From NCBI GenBank assembly GCA_025594325.1, contig JANHCV010000011.1, positions 1,426,001 to 1,490,000 of the forward strand: 64,000 bases of DNA, read 5' to 3'. Source of the stretch: Blastocladiella emersonii ATCC 22665 (lineage: Eukaryota > Blastocladiomycota > Blastocladiomycetes > Blastocladiales > Blastocladiaceae). Within the stretch, counting starts at the first letter, position 1; every line of letters starts with the position of its first letter. A program made the position numbers and the translations under genes. Shown one piece after another: positions 10,201 to 23,259 of this stretch. Below the pieces are notes generated by a model. The model ran no database searches. It saw only the letters and a program-made list of their open reading frames with translations, and was not told where the DNA came from.

Positions 10201-12460
10201 ATGAGCTTCAACGGCAGCCAGGGCGGCACGTCCGTGCAACCCGTCAACCCTCTTGCTCCTATGCAAACGCCCGTGAACGGCGTCAATAACCCAGGTGCCA
10301 TCTCGGGGAACGGTAACGGAAACATGGGCGCCGGCGCAGGCAATGCAAACGCCATCGGCGCGAGTCCAGCCAGCCAGACCTCCGCGGAGAGTGGTATCTC
10401 GACGCCCGGCGCCAACAACGCCGCCACCTCGAGCGCTGCTGTGACATGCCCCGTCACCCTCCCGAACCCCTACCCTCAGACTTCTACCCGCGACCTTCCA
10501 GTCACCGACGTCTTAAACAAACACAACCAGTGCAAAAACGGGAAGCCCGCCTCGGCCAACACGTCCGTCTCGGAGCCTCTCTGCAGACTCATGGCCGACC
10601 TCGACGGGCAGGTCGCTCTGCTCGGACAGTTCTCGATCCGTGGGTGTATTGTGCTTTCAGAGGGCTCGGCGAACGGTACGCCGCTCAAGATGCTGTGCAC
10701 CAACGACCACGGTATCCCCCCGGGCCCGAACAATTTTCCGTTTCCGCGCGACCTCCTTGCAACGGCGACCGTCGTGCGCCTTGATACGTCGTCAGCCGGT
10801 TCGACTCCCACGAATCTCATGACGTTCTCGCCTGCTGGGAATACGGTGGTCGAGTGCGCGCCGAGTTTGTGCGGCAAGTTCTCGCTCGGCGGCACGGCGC
10901 TGACAACGCAGGAGCTTCCCCTCACCAGCGCGCAGGACAAGCCGGAGGGCGCGACCGCGTTCCTTCATGGGTGCCTCGTCAACATCAAGACGAAGGCCGA
11001 GGCGTGCAGTTGGCTCACCCTTGCGCCTCCTCGGACCACCAACGGCCCCATCACGCGCGCTGGCGTCACGAGCTCGGTGCACTGCGGCTCCGCCGCGTCC
11101 GAGATCATCAAGACGGCCACCGCCCTGTCGGTGGGCTCGGTGGGCTCGGGCAACCCGTCATCTTCGGCCACGGGCAACGGCAGCAGCTCCGACAACACGA
11201 CCGCCAACGCCGCCAACTCGACCTCGACCAACGGCAAGCTCGGCGGGCTCGCCATTTTCGGGATCGTCGCGGCCGCGCTTGCCGTCATCTTCGGGGTACG
11301 CTCTCGCCGATCTCCTCGACCGTCACGTCATGAATCGCTGACCCGTCGTCCTACCCCTCGCGTAGTTTGCGCTCGGCGGTTTCGTGCTCCGCAAGCGCCG
11401 TCGCGCGGGCGGCAACAGCAACCGCAAGAGCGCACGCGCGCTGCTCGGGACAGCCGGCGACGATGCGGACCCGTTCGCCTCGCGTCGCACCTCGTCGGCG
11501 GGACTCATGTACGGCGCGCAGTCCACGCCGCCGGCGCTCGCCCCGGTGCAGGCGTACGCGCCGCAGCAGCAGCAGCCGCACGACTATCAGCAGTACCAGG
11601 CGTCGGGCTCGCCCGACCGCGGCGCGGCGCTCCACATCCCGGTGCCGAACAGCGGCGCGTCCATGTCGTACCCGTCGCCGACGGCGCCGTCGTACGGCGA
11701 GCTTGCTGCCCCGCCCATCGCCGCGGCGGCGGTTGCGGCCGCGTCGTCGTCGACGATCCTGCGCGTGCCGACGGTGCCGCGGAAGCAGCTTGACCTGTCC
11801 GGGTACACGACGTACTCTGTGGCGGACCTGGCCAAGCGCAAGCCGCGCGGTCCCGTGGCGGCGGTGGCCGAGGGCGAGGCGGGCACGGGCGCGTCGCTGG
11901 AGCGGCCGAGCTCGGTGGCGCAGCTGGGCGACCTCATGTCCGAGGACTCGCTGCAGAGCGTGGTGGACGCGTACGAGTCGCTGTTCAACGCGTACGAGGG
12001 CCACGCGCGGCGCATGGCGTCGGGGTCGCTCGCGCGCAACTACTCGGTTCGGTCGGCGGCGCCCGGCGGCGCGCTGGGCAACCCGCGGCGCGACCGCGCC
12101 GAGCGCATGGCGGGCGACCTCGCGGGCGTGCTCAAGGCGATGCAGGCGGCGGTGTCGTCGTCGGGGCTCGCGACGGCGTCGCGCACGGCGCCGACCAGCA
12201 CCAGCGGCGGGGCGGCGATCCCGCGCGACCTGGTCGAGATGGCGGGCGACGTGTTTGCGCGGATGCGGCGGTTCATCCCGCACGGCGTGCTGGTGGTGGC
12301 CCCGGCGCGCGCGGCGCTCCACGAGACGACGATGCACGTGTACTGCGAGTCCGAGGAGGCGGGCAGCGCCAACTCGACGGTGGTGGCGACCGTGTGGCCC
12401 GGGTGGATGAGCCCGGCGGACGGGCGCGTTCTTTGCAAGACCCGCGTCATGGTCGAGTAG
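10201..12460 (+). CDS. Single-pass membrane protein, family member B
   Basis: Exons 10201-11295 and 11366-12460, about 729 residues from the ATG at 10201, chosen because a start-site element lies 68 nt upstream; ATG 9946 is an in-frame alternative. An Asn/Gly/Ser-rich N-terminal region leads to an outer domain with spaced Cys (EPLCRLM, RGCIVL, CAPSLCGKF, FLHGCLV, VHCGS). A Ser/Asn stalk and hydrophobic helix GLAIFGIVAAALAVIFG follow. The phase-0 intron sits exactly there and the next exon resumes FALGGFVLRKRRRAGG. The cytoplasmic part has a Gln/Pro-rich linker, then DSLQSVVDAYESLFNAYE, and ends VWPGWMSPADGRVLCKTRV, matching members C and D. No enzyme motif seen. Perhaps a surface sensor or adhesin; that is speculation. 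Confidence 0.7.
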
Positions 12461-13310
12461 TTGTTATCGAGTGTCTCCCTCCCGTTTTTGTATCCGCATT
12501 TATCTTAGAAATCATCCACTGCACAATCCTTTTTTTGTTTCTCACGGTGACCGTGGCCGTGGCCGAGGCGCTGGTTCCAAAGGTCAAGGCGAGACGCGTC
12601 CTGAAGTGCGAGACGCGGGACGTCACGCCGTGGCGCACGGGAGACCATGGTGCCACTTTCAACACCGGTCCCCGCACGGTAACCAACTTAATCGGCGGCC
12701 GTGATTCCCATGCACTCCGCTCGCTGCCTCGGTGGCCGTGGGAGCGGGCCGAATTTGAGGGTGCTGCTGGGTCGAGTCAGCGGGGCGCGGGTGGCCGGCT
12801 CGGCGGCAGGGGACACGCGCCCGCCGCTCCCGCCCTCCCTCAGCCGCGCTCCCTCCCCACAGCCCACAGCGACTGGCTGTCCATGCAACGCGATCGCTGA
12901 CCACGCCCGCCGCGGCCGCCCATGAAGCTGAACCCACCGCGACCCCCGGCAACCCACCCTCGCGGCTGACCTCCACCGACTGCCGGCCGCGCCTCGCCCC
13001 ACATCCATCCCGCGCCCGCGCAACTGCGGCGACCTGCTCCCGATCCGCTCCTCTGCGCGTGCGCTCGAGTGTCGCCATCCGCGCTTCCTCGCGCTCGCCG
13101 CCTTCGCGCCATCGTCGCTGAACGGCCGGCTGCGCCCGCCGATTCCTCGCGACTCGACTTGCCCGTTTGGGCCCGTGGTGGCGCGCCTTGTCCTCTGTTC
13201 CTGCTGCTGCGTTGCTGTTCATCTCCCCTCCCGCTCCGCGCCGACCTCGACCTCGACCTCAAAGCTCCGCTGAGCGCGACCACGCAACCTGATCCTCGCC
13301 ACGCATCACC
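12461..13310. other. Intergenic region, kinesin promoter
   Basis: No supported gene. Includes the 3' end of gene B, an ACGCGT core at 12594 (GAGACGCGTCCTGAAG) followed by a half-site GAGACGCGGGACGTC, and a C-rich leader before the kinesin start. Confidence 0.5.
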
Positions 13311-16300
13311 ATGGCCGACGCGGGCTCCTCGATCCAGGTCTTCGTGCGGGTCCGGTGCGTGTCCTCGCGTCCGCCTGCCGCGCCACCCATCGCGGAGCGC
13401 TGACCTCGCGCGCACGCGCGCCCATCTAGCCCGCTCAACCCGCGCGAGCGGTCCGCCGCCTCGGACGTGTGCGTGAGCGTGAGCCCCGACGGCGCCTCCA
13501 TCTCCATCACCGCCGCCCCCAATGCTGCGACGTCGTCAGGCGCTGCCAGCACGCCGCCCGCGAGCGCGCGTAACTCGGTCATCAGCCTCGCCTCGGTCGC
13601 TTCCGCAAACTCGGGCAAGCGCAACTCGGTCCTCTCCACCACGGGCGGCGGGCCCGTCGTCGCCGACTCGGGCGCCGCCTCCGTCAAGAACACGTTCGCC
13701 TTCGACCAGTGCTTCCAGGCCTCCGCCGACGACTCGCCCGGCATCGACCAGGAGCGCGTGTTTGACGCGGTCGCGCGCCCGCTGCTCGATCACGCGTTTA
13801 CCGGGTACAATGTGTGCCTCTTTGCCTGTACGCTGCCTCTCGTTTATTTCTCCGAGGAATCGCGGCTGACTGGTCTCTTGGACCGCGCGTAGATGGACAG
13901 ACCGGGAGCGGCAAGGTACACTGACCGCCGCCCTGCGCCCGCCTGACCCACTCCACGCGCTCACACGCGTACCGTTCGCCGTAGACGTACACCATGATGG
14001 GCCGCCAGGGCGACGGCAACGCCGGCATCATCCCGCGCGCCAGCGCCTACCTCTTCGACGAGATCGCGCGCCGCTCCGCCGCCGACCCGAACGTGTCCTT
14101 CAACGTGGAGCTGAGCTACCTCGAAATCTACTGCGAGAAGGTCAAGGACCTGCTCAACCCGCTCAACAAGGCCAAGCTGCGCGTCCGCGAGCACCCGATC
14201 CTCGGACCTTACGTCGAGGACCTCAGCAAGCTCATCCTTACCTCGGGCGAGGACCTGCTCCGCCTCGTCGAGACGGGCAACCAGCTGCGCACCGTCGCTG
14301 CCACCAACATGAACGACACGTCCTCGCGCTCCCACGCCGTGTTCCAGGTCATCCTCACCCAGAAGCGCTTCGACGATGAGACGGGCATGTCCAGCGAGAA
14401 GGTGTCGCGCATCTCGTTTGTCGATCTGGTACGCCGCTTTTCCGCTCACTGCGCACAGTCATCGGCTGACGTTATCGACTCCGAACTAGGCCGGCAGCGA
14501 ACGCGCCAACTCGACGGGCGCCACGGGCCAGCGGCTCAAGGAGGGCGCCAACATTAACAAGTCGCTCACGTCGCTCGGCAAGGTCATCTCGGCGCTCGCC
14601 GACCTCGGCGCTGGCCGCGCCTCCAAGAACGCGCACGTCCCGTACCGCGACTCGGTTCTCACCTGGCTGCTCAAGGACTCGCTCGGCGGCAACTCCAAGA
14701 CCCACATGATCAGCTGCGTCTCGCCCGCCTCCATCAACGCCAGCGAGTCGCTCTCGACGCTGCGCTACTCGGACCGCGCCAAGCGCATCGTCAACAAGGC
14801 CAAGGTCAACGAGGACCCCAACGCCAAGCTCATCGCCGACCTCAAGGCCGAGATCGAGCTGCTGCGCCGCAAGCTCATGGAGGCCGGGTCCATGGGCGAG
14901 CTCGGCACTGGCAGCGGAACCAGCACCTCGCCGCCGACGGGCACCGCATCCGCCGCCGTCTCGACGGCCGTGTCCACCTCGCCAACCGCCAGCAGCAGCA
15001 ACGGTGGGACCCCCGTCAACACGCCGCCGCATTCGGCGTCGGGTTCCGCGCCGCCCGAGGCCATCTCGCACCTCAAGGACAAGCTCATGTCCAGCGAGAA
15101 GCTGATGCGCGAGCTGAACGAGACGTGGGAGGAGAAGCTGCGGCGCACGCAGCAGCTGGCGCAAGAAAAGGAGCGCGTGCTGCAGGAGCTCGGGATCAGC
15201 ATCGGCAACGGTCACGTCGGCATCACGTCGCCCAAGCGGCACCCGCACCTGCTCAACCAGCAGCCCAACTCGCTCAACGAGTCGCTCATCTACACGCTGC
15301 CGCCGGGCAAGACGGGCATCGGGTCCGCGACCGACGCCGAGGTGCGCCTCGACAAGCTCAAGTCGTGCCACGCCATCATCTACAACTCGGACCACGTCGT
15401 GCTGCTGCAGCCGCGCGGGCCCGACATCTACGTCAACTCGCGCGAGGTCACCAAGACCACCATCCTGCAGTCGGGCGACCAGGTCCGCCTCCAGGAGTAC
15501 CTGTTCCGGTTCATCCACCCAAGACGGAAAACGCTCTCCATGGGCGGCCTCTCCAACCCGCACCTCCCGCGCCGCAACCCGATGAAGCTGCTCACGTCGC
15601 GCCTGCGCGACCAGGCGCTCTGGAAGCGCAAGCAGCGCGGCCTGTTCGCCGACATCCGCCAGCAGTGCGGCCTCGTCAAGCGCGCCAACGTCATGGCCAA
15701 GGAGCTCGGGTACAACGTCGTGTACCAGCTGCACCTGCACCAGGAGCCCGTCCTCGGCGGACACGCGTCCGCTGCCGCGGCGCCGGCGTCCGCGGTGGGT
15801 GAGGCCGTCACGTCGCCGACCACGCCGTCGGCCGCCGCCATCGCGTCCTCGGACACGGGCCAGCTGCGGCTCGACGTGCGCGTGTACGACCTCGACGTGC
15901 GCGCGGTGCGGTACTGGTCACTCAAGGAGTTCAACCTGCGGCTGGTCGAAATGGACCAGGTGTACACGCAGAACGTGGCCCTCGAGCACAACCCGTTCCT
16001 CCCCGGGTACGCCACGACCGACCCGACCACGGGCGAGGTCGCGGCCGAGCCCGATACCGCGACGCACGTCGGGACCGCGCAGGCCGCGCTCTCGCACGCC
16101 GGCGACGTCACGGTGGCCGTCGTCTCGACGCTCGCCGAGCGCACCGTCATCGGCACGCTCCAGGTCCACATTGCCCCGCGCGTCGGGTTTGTCGACGTCA
16201 ACGTCATGGAGTTTTGCGAGCGCGGCACCGGCGCCGAGCTTGACGCGTTCCGAATCGCGATGCGCGTCGGCAACACCGTGCACTGGACCGAGACCGTCGA

Positions 16301-18701
16301 GGGGTTCCAGGGCGCTGGATCCGTGCCGTTCCTCGCGTCCGCGTCGTTCCCCGTGCTGCTCCCGAGCGTGCTCGATCCCACGGCTGCCGGTGGGTCCGCA
16401 CCTTCGCCGTCGGTCCTTACGTCCGCGATCCTGCGCCAAACCACGGGCAAACCCGGGGGCCGCGGCGCGCCTCCGCTCCCGCCTGCGCCCGCCATCACCT
16501 TCGAGGTGTACGCGCAGATCACGGCGCCGCTGATGCCGTTGGTGCTGCGCGAGGTGGACGTGGACCGGATAGCCATCGAGCGGTCGCCCGAGGTCGGCTC
16601 GGGGCCCGTCAAGCACCACGTGTACGCGAACGTGCAGGTGCGGCAGCTCGACGAGAACGGGTTCTTTGTGCCGTGCCCCGTCGACCAGCCGCGCGACAAC
16701 TTGCAGCGGCCGCCCGTCCTGCGGCTCCGGCACGGCATGCTGCGGCGGCTGCACCTGACGCTGGCGTCGCCGCGGTCGCAGCCCGCGGTCGGCGTGCTGC
16801 GCATCGAGCTCGGCAACTGGCGGTGGCTCGCCGCGGGGACCCAGGTGATCCACGGCGGGACCGCGCTCGACCTCCCGATCCTGCGCGAGACGCGCGGCGA
16901 GCCCCGCGGCGCGCACCTCGTCACGTCGGTCGAGTGCGCGTGGGACTCGTCGCTGCACGACTTCTTCTACCTCAACCGGCCATCGCCGCCCGACTCGGGC
17001 CTGCTCCTCGCGACCGCGACCATCGAGACGTCCGAGGGATGGACGCTCGCGCTCGACCTCGCGTTCGTGTCGACGATGCGCGGCGGGTCCGGCGACGGCG
17101 TCGCGCGGTCCGCGCTCGCCATCTGGAGCGTCCAGCGCGCGCCCGCGCACCTCACCGTCACAGAGTACGTGCGCGGCGAGGAGTCGCTCGGCGCCTTCTA
17201 CGTCCTCGGCACGCGCGACGGCGGCGCCGGCATGATGTCGCGCGCCGTCGAGCACCGCGTCTGGGAGACCCAGCTGCGCGAGGTTGAGCGCACCCGCGCG
17301 TGGCTTGCGCGGCGGGCCGCCGTCGCGGCCGCGGCCAAGGACAAGGACCTGCCCCCGCTGCCCGCCGCGCCACCGCTCTCGGCGTCGCCTGTCGTGGCGG
17401 AAGGCGTCCTGGACGACGGTGCGCCGCGGCATCGGCGCCAGGTTCTTGCCGTTGACGATCTCGAGCTCGAGGACGACGACGGTTTGGGAGATGACGACGA
17501 GGATGACGGGGACACGACGGTCGTCAACGTCGCCAACGACGACCAGGTCGAGCCCGAGTCCAACTCAAAACGGAACCGACCACGACCGCCGCCTCTCGCG
17601 CCCGTCGCCGCCGCCGTATCATCCGCTGCAGCCACGGGCCCGAGCCCGCGCACCAGCAGTCTCCACCGAAAACCCCTCCCGCTCGCGCCCGTGGCCTCAC
17701 CCTCGCCCGCGCCGCCGCGGTCGCCCATGGACAGCCTCGGCAGCGGGAGCAGCAGCAACGGCAGCTTCCGTTCGCTGACGCCTCCGTACGGGCTATCGTC
17801 GGCGCCCACGAGTCCGACGGCCGACACGCACCCGCCGCCGCGGCCACCGCCCAAGTCGGCGATCATGCTGCTCCAGATGGCGCTGACGCTGTGGACGCGG
17901 CCGCCGCTCGAGCCCGTGCTGCCGTCGCTCGCGCGCGTGCGCCAGTTCACGCACTCTGCACTCGCCCGGCGCGAGCACGTGCTGTGCGACCAGGTCGCGA
18001 CGCTGCCGCCCGTCGCCAAGCGCGGGTACCTGCAGATGTTTGCCGAGTACGCACCGCCGCCAGCACCCGTCGCGGGAGGCACGCCGGTCGTGTCGTCGAC
18101 GCCGCTCGCGCCGCTCAGCCGTGCGGGGTCCGCGGCGCTGTCGACGGCATCGCTCAGCCGAGCGGGGTCCGCGGCGCTGTCGGCGGCGTCGCTGACGAGC
18201 AGCAGCGCGGGCGAGTGGACGCGGGTGTGGGTGGTGATCCGGCGGCCGTACATATTACTGTACGAGACGGCGGACGAGCACACGGAGGTGGCGGTGCTGC
18301 ACCTGGTCAACGCCAAGGTCGAGTACCAGAGCGACGCGCTGCCCGAGGCGGAGCCGGCGTGGACGTCGTTTGCGCTGCTGACGCCCGAGTACCGGTACCA
18401 CTTCAAGACGCCGACGCACGCCGACCTCGTGGCGTGGGTGTCGACCATCGACCCGCTGCACGTCGCGGCGCTGCAGTCGAACCGCATCGGGATCGGCGCC
18501 GGGATCGGGATCGGCCTGGGTGTCGGCGCGGGCGTCGCGGCCATGGCCGAGCGCAGCAGGGCCGCCGCCGCGGGAAGGCAGCAGGTCAACCAGCGCACGT
18601 CCATCTCGTCGCTGGCCGCGGCGTTCTTCCGGCGGTCGTCGGCCTCGGTCATCTCGACGGCGGGGCTCGGGCTCGGGACGGGCACGCACGGCGGGCTGTA
18701 G
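13311..18701 (+). CDS. Kinesin-3 (Unc-104/KIF1-type) motor protein
   Basis: Five exons: 13311-13354, 13430-13827, 13893-13915 (23 nt), 13985-14428, 14490-18701, about 1706 residues. It is a plus-end microtubule motor for vesicle and organelle transport. Visible motor motifs: VFVRVRPLNPRE at the N-terminus, P-loop AYGQTGSGKT rebuilt exactly across three exons (about residues 147-156), switch [11 protein letters not shown], switch [15 protein letters not shown], and the neck start [16 protein letters not shown] near residue 406. A Ser/Ala-rich insertion of about 70 residues lies between the first strand and the P-loop. An FHA domain follows (about 572-645, LPPGKTGIG...CHAII). The long middle region has KIF1B-like character, and a PH domain occupies about 1543-1640 ([19 protein letters not shown]). 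The PH domain places it on phosphoinositide-bearing cargo. Confidence 0.95.
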
Positions 18702-18910
18702 CGAGAGGAGACTCGGGGTTGGTTTTGTGTCTGGTTCTATACTATCATGGAGTGTCTTTGACTTTTTGTAACTATACCGCATTCTTGCTTGCTCTTGCAC
18801 ACAACGAGTCTCTCTGTTACGTGATATCTTAACTGCGCGGCCACGGCGATGGCCGCGAAAGGAATGGGATGGGATGAGATATGAACAAAAACCTCGCTCG
18901 CGCTGCAAGC

Positions 18911-20315
18911 TCACCACCACTCGTCGTACCCGACGGCCGGCATGAGGAACAGCTTGACGGGGACGACGGTCCGCACGCGGCCCGTGTGTCCGTCGCGCTG
19001 CTGCAGGGCCCACCCGGGGAACACGGTGCCGGCGACGACCATGGGGCACACGTGCGCCTCGCCGTCCATGCCCATGCCTGCGGGCGGCGGCATCGCGTGG
19101 TACGTCCAGGTCGCAGCGCGCCCGGCCACGTCGTCGAGTGGGACGGGTCCGGGGCCGACGTCCACGAGCGTCAGCGTGCCCTCGTTGCCCGCGGGACCGA
19201 GGTGCCGCGCGGCGCGCGCGAGGACTGAGCGCGCGTGGTCGACGAGCGCCCATTCCTCGGTCTCGACGCGCGGGGCGGCGGGGTCGGGCGCGTGGACCTG
19301 GTCACTGGCGGAAGGCGGCGGCGGGCGCGGGGTCGGGATGCGCGTGTCAGGGACCCCGAGTCGGGCGACGAGGCGTGCCGTGGCCGCGCACAGAGCGGCG
19401 GCGTGGATGGCGCGGCGGTGGGCAATGGTGACGGCGGCGGCCGGGTCGGCGGCGACGGGCGCGGCGAGCGGGCGGTGCAGGCGCTCGAGCGACAGGAAGA
19501 TGGACTCCCACTCGTCGGCGAGCGACTGCAGCGTATCAGGCGGGATCGAGAGCGGCGGCGGCGGCAGGCGCAGCATGGCGACCGGGTACAGGTGGCGGTT
19601 GTCGTGGCAAAAGTGGGCCGCGGCGCCGGCGGGGAACGGGAGGGCGGCGGCCGCAGCGTAGTGGTTTGCGGAGACGTGATGGTGCTCGTGGCTCTCGTGG
19701 TGCGCCGTAGTCGCGGCGGCGGCGGTGACGAGGCGGTCGTAGGCGGTGCGGGTGGGGTGGTGGCTCGGCGAGTAGGGCGGGCGCGGGCCGTGGGCCATGG
19801 GGACGGCCGGGTGGCCCGGGATGCGGTGGCGGTCGGCGTAGTCGCGGCGGCGCTTGCGGGCGACGACGAGGGCGACCTGGCGCGAGGCGGATCGGAGCGT
19901 CAGCAGTGCGTGCGATGGGTGCAAGTGCGAGTCGGCGTACCAGGCCAATCGCGGCCAGCACGCCGAGGGCAATCAGGCCAAACTGCAGGCCGTAGGACGT
20001 GGAGCCGTCGGGCTTGGCGCTGTTGTCGCCGCTCACGTTGCCCGAGCTGCCGCCGTTCGCGCCGGCGGGACTGGTGCCCGTCCCGGACGGCGGGAGCTGC
20101 GCGGATGCCGGCGTGCCCGGTCCGGCGGTCTGAACTGGAGGCGTGGTGTCGGTTCCGCCGCCGACGGTGGCCGAAGCGGCGGGCGGTGGAGCCGGCGCGT
20201 TGGTCGCCCCGCTGCCGCTCCCGCCGCTGGACGGCGCATCGACGGCGACCGTGGTGGTGGTCGCCGGCACGGCGGGAACGGGCGCGGGCGGATCGTATCG
20301 CCGAGCGAGTCCCAT
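18911..20315 (-). CDS. Single-pass membrane protein, family member C
   Basis: Minus-strand exons 20315-19941 and 19876-18911, about 446 residues. The outer part is a Pro/Ser/Thr/Gly stalk of about 110 residues with no Cys domain, unlike A, B and D. The helix is YGLQFGLIALGVLAAIGL; the phase-0 intron falls at its end and is followed by VALVVARKRRRDYADRHR. The cytoplasmic part has a His-rich stretch, then DTLQSLADEWESIFLSLERL and a closing block TVFPGW that match members B and D. Upstream of the ATG the frame holds a signal-like stretch (LGLALLASLHATPES) without an ATG after a TAA, so the start is uncertain and an unseen first exon is possible. The 209 bp between its stop and that of the kinesin show the two genes are convergent. 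Confidence 0.65.
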
Positions 20316-21090
20316 GGTCGGTCGGAGGATGGACTCGGGCGTGGCGTGCAAGGATGCAAGAAGTGCGAGGCCGAGGCGGGCAGTTTAGCGCAGCTGCGTG
20401 GACGAGTGCATGAGCGAATGAAGGCGGCGGTGGCGAGCGAGGGCCGGTGCGGGGAGAGGGGAGAAGACGTAGCTCCCGGCCGGGGACCGCGGCGAACGCG
20501 ACGCGTCTCTCGCCGCCGCGTGCGTGTGAGCAGCCCCACACGTGTTTTCGCGACGCGTCACAACTCTTGTTCCCTCGGACCATCCCGGGGGATCGAGTCG
20601 CGACTAAACCGACCGCAACCTCGATGGGTCGACCTGACGCTGTGCTGGGACGCTCATCCGTGCGTTGCTGGCGCCAGCGGCGGGTGGAAACCACACGCCC
20701 TTTGCCGCTCCGAAGAGACGAGCCTCATATCTCGAACAAGCACCGCCGGCAGCGACCCGTCTGAGCGTCCCGATGGACCGCGAGACGAGCGCGCGCGGGC
20801 TTCGAACCTGGCCGTATCTGTCCGTTCGCCGCCAAACTCTGGACTGGGCGTCTCCACGACACCAATGGCGCATTGCACCGAGTCGCTACGCCCAGACCTT
20901 CACGCAGCGGGCAGCAGGTGGAGGTGGAGCGGACGAAAGCCCGCACGTGAGCTGAAGAACGCGTCGCTCCTCGCTTGCCTTGGCGCCGCCGACCGCCCGC
21001 CGAGGGCGCCCCCCTTCGCTTCTCGCTCCCGCTCCCCCAACACGGCTCGCCAGAGAGAGCGCACTCACACCTTGCAACGTATCGACTACC
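20316..21090. other. Divergent promoter region between gene C and AIP1
   Basis: No gene. ACGCGT cores occur at 20501, 20553 and 20959, on either side of less GC-rich sequence. Small open frames here have no protein-like features. Confidence 0.5.
21072..21085 (+). promoter_or_regulatory. TTGCAACGTATCGA start-site element (AIP1)
   Basis: Ends 5 nt before the AIP1 start codon, the closest spacing of this element in the window, so it probably marks the transcription start or leader. Confidence 0.55.
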
Positions 21091-23183
21091 ATGCCGCCCG
21101 CCGCCCCCGCCTTCACCCGAGGTGCGGCCTCACCGCGGACCGCCGCCGCCACTCGATCTCTCACGGCCGCGTCGGCACTCTCGTAGAGTCGATCTGGGCG
21201 TGCCTGCCCGCCACCACGCGCGGTCAGCCCGTCCAGCTCGACGCCCACCCCGCCGGCAAGTCGTTCCTCTACACCAACGGCCGCTCCGTCATCATCCGCG
21301 ACCTCGCCGTGCGTGTCTCGCCCTCCTCGCTCGCCCCTTCTCTCCTTGCGCAAACTCACACCTGTACTCTCACAGCACCCCGAGCTCGCTACCGAGTACA
21401 CGGGACACTCGTTCGGCGTCAACGTCGCCCGCTTCGCTCCCTCGGGCTACTACATTGCCTCGGGCGGTACGGCCCACCCCCTACCCGTTACCCGCAACCA
21501 CGACCAACCCCCACTCACACTCGCGCACCCCCACATCCAGACGTCCGCGGCAACGTGCGCATCTGGGACGCCACCCAGCCCGAGCAGATCCTCAAGGCAG
21601 AGTACCAGCCCCTCTCGGGTACCATCAACGACCTCACCTGGGACTCCGAGTCCAAGCGCCTCATCGCCGTCGGTGACGGCCGCGACAAGTTCGGCCACGC
21701 CTTCGCCTTCGACACGGGCTCGTCCGTCGGCGAGATCGTCGGCCACAACAAGGTCGTCAACGCCGTCTCCATCCGCCCCTGCCGCCCCTTCCGCGCCGTC
21801 ACCTGCTCCGACGACATGACCGTCAACTTCTTCAACGGCGTCCCCTACAAGTTCGCCCACTCCATCTCCGACCACACCCGCTTCGTCACCTCGGTCCGCT
21901 TCAGCCCCAACGGCGCCCACTTCGCCTCGGTCGGCCTCGACGGCAAGATCTTCCTCTACGACGGCGCCACGGGTAACAAAGTCAAGGAGGTCACCGACCC
22001 CGACGCCCACCACAAGGGCGGCATCTTCGCCCTCTCGTGGTCGCCCGACGCCAAGCAGTTCATCACCTCCTCGGCCGACTCCACCGTCAAGCTGTGGGAC
22101 GCCGAGACCAGCAAGGTCGTCAACACCTGGCACCTCGACCCCAACGCCTCCTTCGGCATCCACCACCAGCAGGTCGGCAACCTGTGGCGCGGCGACTGGC
22201 TCCTCTCCACCTCGCTCTCGGGCGACATGCACTATCTCGACCCCAAGACTGGCGCCGTCGCACGCACCGTCACCGGCCACCAGAAGAACATCACCGCCAT
22301 GACCTTCCACGCCGACTCGCGCACCCTCTTCACCGCCTCCTACGACGGCAACGTCCGCGCCTGGCACGAGGACGCTGCCGACGCCGGTGCGACCGCCACG
22401 GCCGTCGCGGGCGACGCCGCCACCACCACGCAGGTCCAGGACCTGACCCTCGCCGCCAAGGACGACGACGCCGCCCACGTCATCGCCATCGACATGGACG
22501 ACACCCTGCGCACCATCCGCGGCACCGCCTTCGCGGGCGCCGCGACCAAGCTGCCCGCCCAGCCCTCGTCCGTCGCCGCGGCCAACGGCGGCACGCGGTA
22601 CGTGGCCACCACGGGCGGCGTGTTCGCCGTGTCCGCGTCGGGCGCCACGACCCCCGTCACCACGGCCCCCGCCAACGTGACCGTCGTCGCCACGTCGGCC
22701 GACCGCATGCACCTCGCCATGGGCACCGCCGACCGCACCGTGGTCGTGGCCGCGCTCGACCCCGCCACGGGCGTCGTGACCAACCCGGCCGTCGCCAAGT
22801 TCGAGAACTCCAAGGGCGCCGTGACCGCCATCGCCTTCGAGCCGACCGCGGGCAACCTGCTCGCCGTGGGCGACGCCGGCGGCAAGATCCTCGTCTACAA
22901 CATCGCCGACGCCGCCATCGCCCTCAACCAGTGGGTGTTCCACACGGCGCGCATCACCAGCGTCGCGTGGTCCGCGTCGGGCAACCACGCCGTGTCCACG
23001 TCGCTCGACACGGCCGTCGCCGTCTGGTCGCGCGCCGCGCCCATGCAGCACGTCATGATCCGCAACGCCCACGTCGACGCCGCGGTCTCGGCCGTGTTTG
23101 TCGGCGACGACGTGGTTGCGAGCGCGGGCGCCGACGGGTGCGTCAAGCACTGGAAGATTGCCAAGATGCCCGGCTCCGCCTGA
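21091..23183 (+). CDS. AIP1: Actin-interacting protein 1 (WD-repeat cofilin cofactor)
   Basis: Exons 21091-21121, 21187-21308, 21376-21466 and 21541-23183 give about 628 residues, close to the usual ~610. AIP1 enhances cofilin-driven actin filament disassembly and caps severed ends. The N-terminus after splicing reads ESIWACLPATTRGQPVQLD, then FLYTNGRSVIIRDL, then EYTGHSFGV...APSGYYIASG, as in WDR1/AIP1. The second propeller is complete to the C-terminus. Family-specific phrases include GSSVGEIVGHNKVVNAV and FSPNGAHFASVGLDG. All three introns lie in the first 150 codons. It is convergent with YSH1, 76 bp apart at the stops. Confidence 0.95.
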
Positions 23184-23259
23184 GCGGGTCACCGAGAGCA
23201 GTAGTGTGCCATGTTAACAAAGATTTTTGATTATCGAACCACGCGCGCGCGAACCAGAA

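Noticed and set aside
15918-17432. Minus-strand 504-codon open frame within the kinesin gene
   Set aside because: Arg-rich shadow of the long GC-rich exon.
21450-23192. Minus-strand 580-codon open frame opposite AIP1
   Set aside because: Val/Gly/Asp-rich antisense shadow; the plus strand encodes a complete WD-repeat protein.
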